Shown: in pieces, positions 61,356 to 64,000 of the stretch
How the letters are laid out: every line of letters starts with the position of its first letter
How positions within the stretch are numbered: position 1 is the first letter of the stretch
Origin: Neoechinorhynchus agilis
Lineage: Eukaryota > Acanthocephala
Assembly (NCBI GenBank): GCA_051530055.1
Contig: CM121342.1
Span: 13,206,001 to 13,270,000 of the forward strand
Reading direction: 5' to 3'
DNA: 64,000 nucleotides
Notes under the pieces: model-generated
Told to the model about the DNA's origin: nothing
Database searches by the model: none
What the model saw: only the letters and a program-made list of their open reading frames with translations
Translations under genes and position numbers: made by a program

Positions 61356-63524
61356 TTAGAAATTGCTGGATTTTTCAATCACAACACTTACGACCTCGCC
61401 TCCGTGTTGAGCAATAATCGTAACTTTACCGCGTCCGACTTTACAATGCGATCCCATTCCAGTACAGAAAACGGCTATTTGTCCATGATATATAAAATCC
61501 GGGGTAATAATAACAGTCAATCCTTTGGCCTGGGCGACAAATTTGATTTCGCATTTAAGAGTATTAACGTTGAAAGAGAAGTGAATGATTTTTCCAGCCA
61601 CTTGGGATGGATAACACCTAGACAACAAATTGTCACATGAGTCCTGACATGAAGAAGGTATCCAAAACATCCAAGAAAAACTGTTTCGGTCCCCAAGTTC
61701 CATAGTTTCGAGAACATCACTTCGACAATTTGAGCCAACTGACGGCGCACATGCTCCGAATTCTGTAAGAATAAAAGCTGTTTGAGCTTCCGACAGAATA
61801 TTCCATTTCCGTAGTTTACACATTTTATTAAACATTGATTTTGGGATCTCAATTAGCGCTGTTACTTGATAAACTTCTAGGCAGTAATAATGAATCGACA
61901 GGACTGTAACGTAAGGATTTGCAAAGAGTCGAACAAATCCTAACTTAAATTAGAGTTCATATCAAATTCATTCTTCGGTACGCTCATTATCCATGTAACG
62001 GGCTCATATAAAATCAGTGATTCACTCAGTGTACGAATTGCTTTGATAATCCGTTTATACATCCTCTGGAAATGTGTGCTAAATGCTTTCTGTGGATTTA
62101 ATAAGGAAAAATCTTCCATATAGTTGCCCGGCCATGGCTCATTGAACAGATCGTATCCTAATCGGTTGTTTGGAAAGTCGGGCTGTACGTATTTTGAGCA
62201 CCTCTTGGCGATAAACTCTTAATTTCAAAAGGCTTAAGAAATTTGGAAGCCAAATATGATAAAAATTTAACAACGTTTTACGTAGTATCCGAAGCGAGAT
62301 ATAGAGACTGCCACATGAGATCTTCAAATGGTTTCAAAGTAAATTTAAAATTTTTTGAGAAAATCAGTCGATGATCTCTGAATTTTTGGCAGGACCAAAA
62401 AATCATTCTCATTTCTAACAACCGATTCCGAAAAAATAACCTATGATGTTTCCATGAAAATGGGAGACATTCCTACCTGATACGCCATAACTGATTTTCT
62501 GCTTCTCAATTACTACTAGAACATGAATCCAAAGAGATGGCCACAATCCGTCAACGATATTGTTGCCTTAGAAATGAGCGTCTACAGTGAAAGTCAGAAT
62601 CTTTACTGGGTAAATTATGAGATTAAGAGCACTGCTTAAAGACACACTATAGTTTGAATATCAAAGTACATTTATAAATATGTTTATTTTTTCATACACG
62701 GCCGAATGGACACACAGTCCATCGATTTCTGAAACTGAGCCACTCATAAGAATGCTATAAAGTACATTTATGATTGTTCAATCAAATAGAATCCTTCACC
62801 TTATTAGACAGAGGAAAAAGTAAAGCGAAAATCTAAGTTTACCGCTTAGCTCAAAACAACCAAAAATATTCTCGTTCAAACAGCTTCGTCGAATATGATA
62901 ACCAAACTAAATTCCCACTTTCCGAACAACCTGCTGTAAAATATTTGTTGCATTATCAACCACCTTTACGACCTCTAGCCACATGAGTGCTAGGTGTTCT
63001 AACGCTTGGGAAGTATTATGGAAAAGATTTTCGAACGCCTCCGAGCACTCGGATGTTAGATAATTGAGAAATACATTGTTTGGTTTGTAAATGAAAGGCC
63101 ACGGGTAAGGATTTTTGGAAGGGGGGAAGAGCTGGAGCATCCAATTTGGGATGCTATCGTAACTCCCGAACCTCGATGATAGCATATCCTGGTGCATATC
63201 GACTAGGACGTAAATATCAGGAGCCAACGAATCAATGATGAATCGAAGATGACTGAGATAGGTCCGATTATATTGAAACGGATAGGGTTCAACGGCTGCC
63301 CATGTGAATCCGAGTCGTACTGTATTTAAACCTAACTCACGAAGATGAGCAGCATCGATCTTGTCTGGAAGGTATGGTGGACTCTTTTGTACTACATTGA
63401 TACCATGGAACACTCGCAATCTGCCGTCCTCATCTACCAGTCGATTCTTATCAACCGAAAATTTGATCGCATCCAGAAAGTTAATATGAGTAAGACCAAC
63501 GCTTATAAGCGTCAGAATCCACAT
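61356..63524 (-). CDS. Endoglycoceramidase (GH5), secreted
   Basis: Hydrolyses the link between oligosaccharide and ceramide of glycosphingolipids; extracellular or lysosomal. Three exons in phase 0: 63524-62973, 62215-61982, 61943-61356, about 457 residues. A signal peptide (MWILTLISVGLTHINFLDA) precedes the family start VFHGINVVQKSPPY. LGLNTVRLGFTWAAVEP and VLVDMHQDMLSSRF follow, then the acid/base Glu in GYDLFNEPWPGN, YEPVTW, SIHYYC, and the nucleophile Glu in FILTEFGAC. The C-terminal beta domain follows, with several Cys. Intron 2 is only 38 nt (61944-61981); without it the frame would appear broken. Intron 1 is 757 nt and empty of recognisable genes. The acceptor at 62215 was chosen because it gives MWLE/FIAKRCSKY, matching the usual spacing. 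Confidence 0.9.
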
Positions 63525-63529
63525 CGTTT

Positions 63530-63875
63530 TACAAGACAGCGAAGTTGAAACGTATTATGAAACGTATATCATTTTCACCGCCGTCGAAACTTGTGCGTCG
63601 AAGTAATATTTCAGTGAGTATTCGATTGGCCTTCGTTGTCATTGGTACGAGGAAAAATCGAACGGCAAAAAATAAATTTTCGTGTGAGAAGGTACAGAAG
63701 GATATTAAGAAACATTGAAACTCAATAAAACGGTTCCTCATTCAAGAAAATTTAAAAGAAACGCATGCGAAGATATTAAGCTAAAAATGTTTCCTAAGAT
63801 TGATTAGTCATCGAGATTGCATCTTAGCTTCTGTGGTATTTATGACTCGTTCTTACCTGATTTGTACAATCCATA
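63530..63875. other. Intergenic
   Basis: Upstream of the endoglycoceramidase. The minus frame 63529-63741 is Phe/Arg-rich without a domain and is not believed. Confidence 0.4.
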
Positions 63876-63879
63876 TTGG

Positions 63880-64000
63880 GAATATTGTTTAGAAGTCTTC
63901 ACCGGGTAAAGAATTAATTTATTAAAAACGTTTCCAACCTAAACGAGTTGAAATGTCTTTAATAAAAAATATTTAGCGGGTTGAAGACTTCTAAACAATA
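63880..64000. mobile_element. Inverted-repeat element, hammerhead-like family
   Basis: It starts 'tattgtttagaagtcttcac' and ends at the last base of the window with the exact reverse complement core 'tgaagacttctaaacaata'. The inner 'aaaaacgtttccaacctaa' block corresponds to the hammerhead-like segment but is degenerate. This shortest copy (about 105 bp) shows the two ends most clearly. The element may continue past the window. Confidence 0.8.

Noticed and set aside
61944-61981. Frameshift in the endoglycoceramidase
   Set aside because: A 38-nt GT...AAG intron in phase 0 explains the change of frame.

Overview
The window looks like animal nuclear DNA, most likely from a nematode. It is AT-rich. 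Genes are split by many short introns (mostly 38 to 60 nt) with ...TTTTAG or ...TTTCAG acceptors and a relaxed GTNNNN donor. Several start codons sit directly behind a splice-acceptor-like site, as expected where mRNAs receive a trans-spliced leader. The phylum is an inference from gene architecture; no rRNA or spliced-leader RNA gene was seen.

Host genes, left to right: a complete 18-exon oligopeptide (POT/SLC15) transporter (4.1-8.2 kb, +); a CABIT-domain signalling protein (8.3-10.8 kb, -); two unidentified exon-like frames (17-18.5 kb, +); a lipid phosphate phosphatase (19.3-20.6 kb, -); a compact 17-exon Rictor, the TORC2 subunit (26.3-33 kb, +); two oppositely oriented four-membrane-span paralogs (33.7-35.1 kb, + and 37.4-38.4 kb, -) flanking the copper chaperone COX17 (36.6 kb, -); a secreted or anchored LRR protein (39.3-41.4 kb, -); a small secreted protein with dibasic sites (44.3 kb, +); aminoacylase-1 (45.5-47.1 kb, +) with a very long ATT microsatellite in its only intron; the P-body RNA-binding protein LSM14/CAR-1/Trailer hitch (47.9-49.3 kb, -); an intronless 677-residue LRR protein (53.4-55.5 kb, +); and an endoglycoceramidase (61.4-63.5 kb, -). 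They are unrelated housekeeping, transport and signalling genes. I see no pathway cluster, though the 36.6-38.7 kb stretch is packed tightly enough to suggest one transcription unit.

Repeats fill much of the rest. These are a Helitron remnant and a hAT/ZBED-type transposase remnant (13-14.8 kb), a 2.1-kb minisatellite of 69-bp units in a 345-bp higher-order pattern, a tRNA-derived SINE family with a fold-back pair (36 kb), several short fold-back elements, and a retroelement graveyard at 56-61 kb. That graveyard holds a LINE with an inverted 5' part, a LINE reverse-transcriptase piece, a Penelope-like element with an inverted 5' part and a broken Ty3/Gypsy fragment. A dispersed family of inverted-repeat elements carries a conserved motif resembling a hammerhead-ribozyme core (5.5, 23.1, 52.1, 55.7, 63.9 kb and a relative at 61.1 kb). 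This is the most interesting non-genic signal in the window.

Exon coordinates were read by eye from reading frame, splice signals and remembered family alignments; no search or RNA evidence was available.
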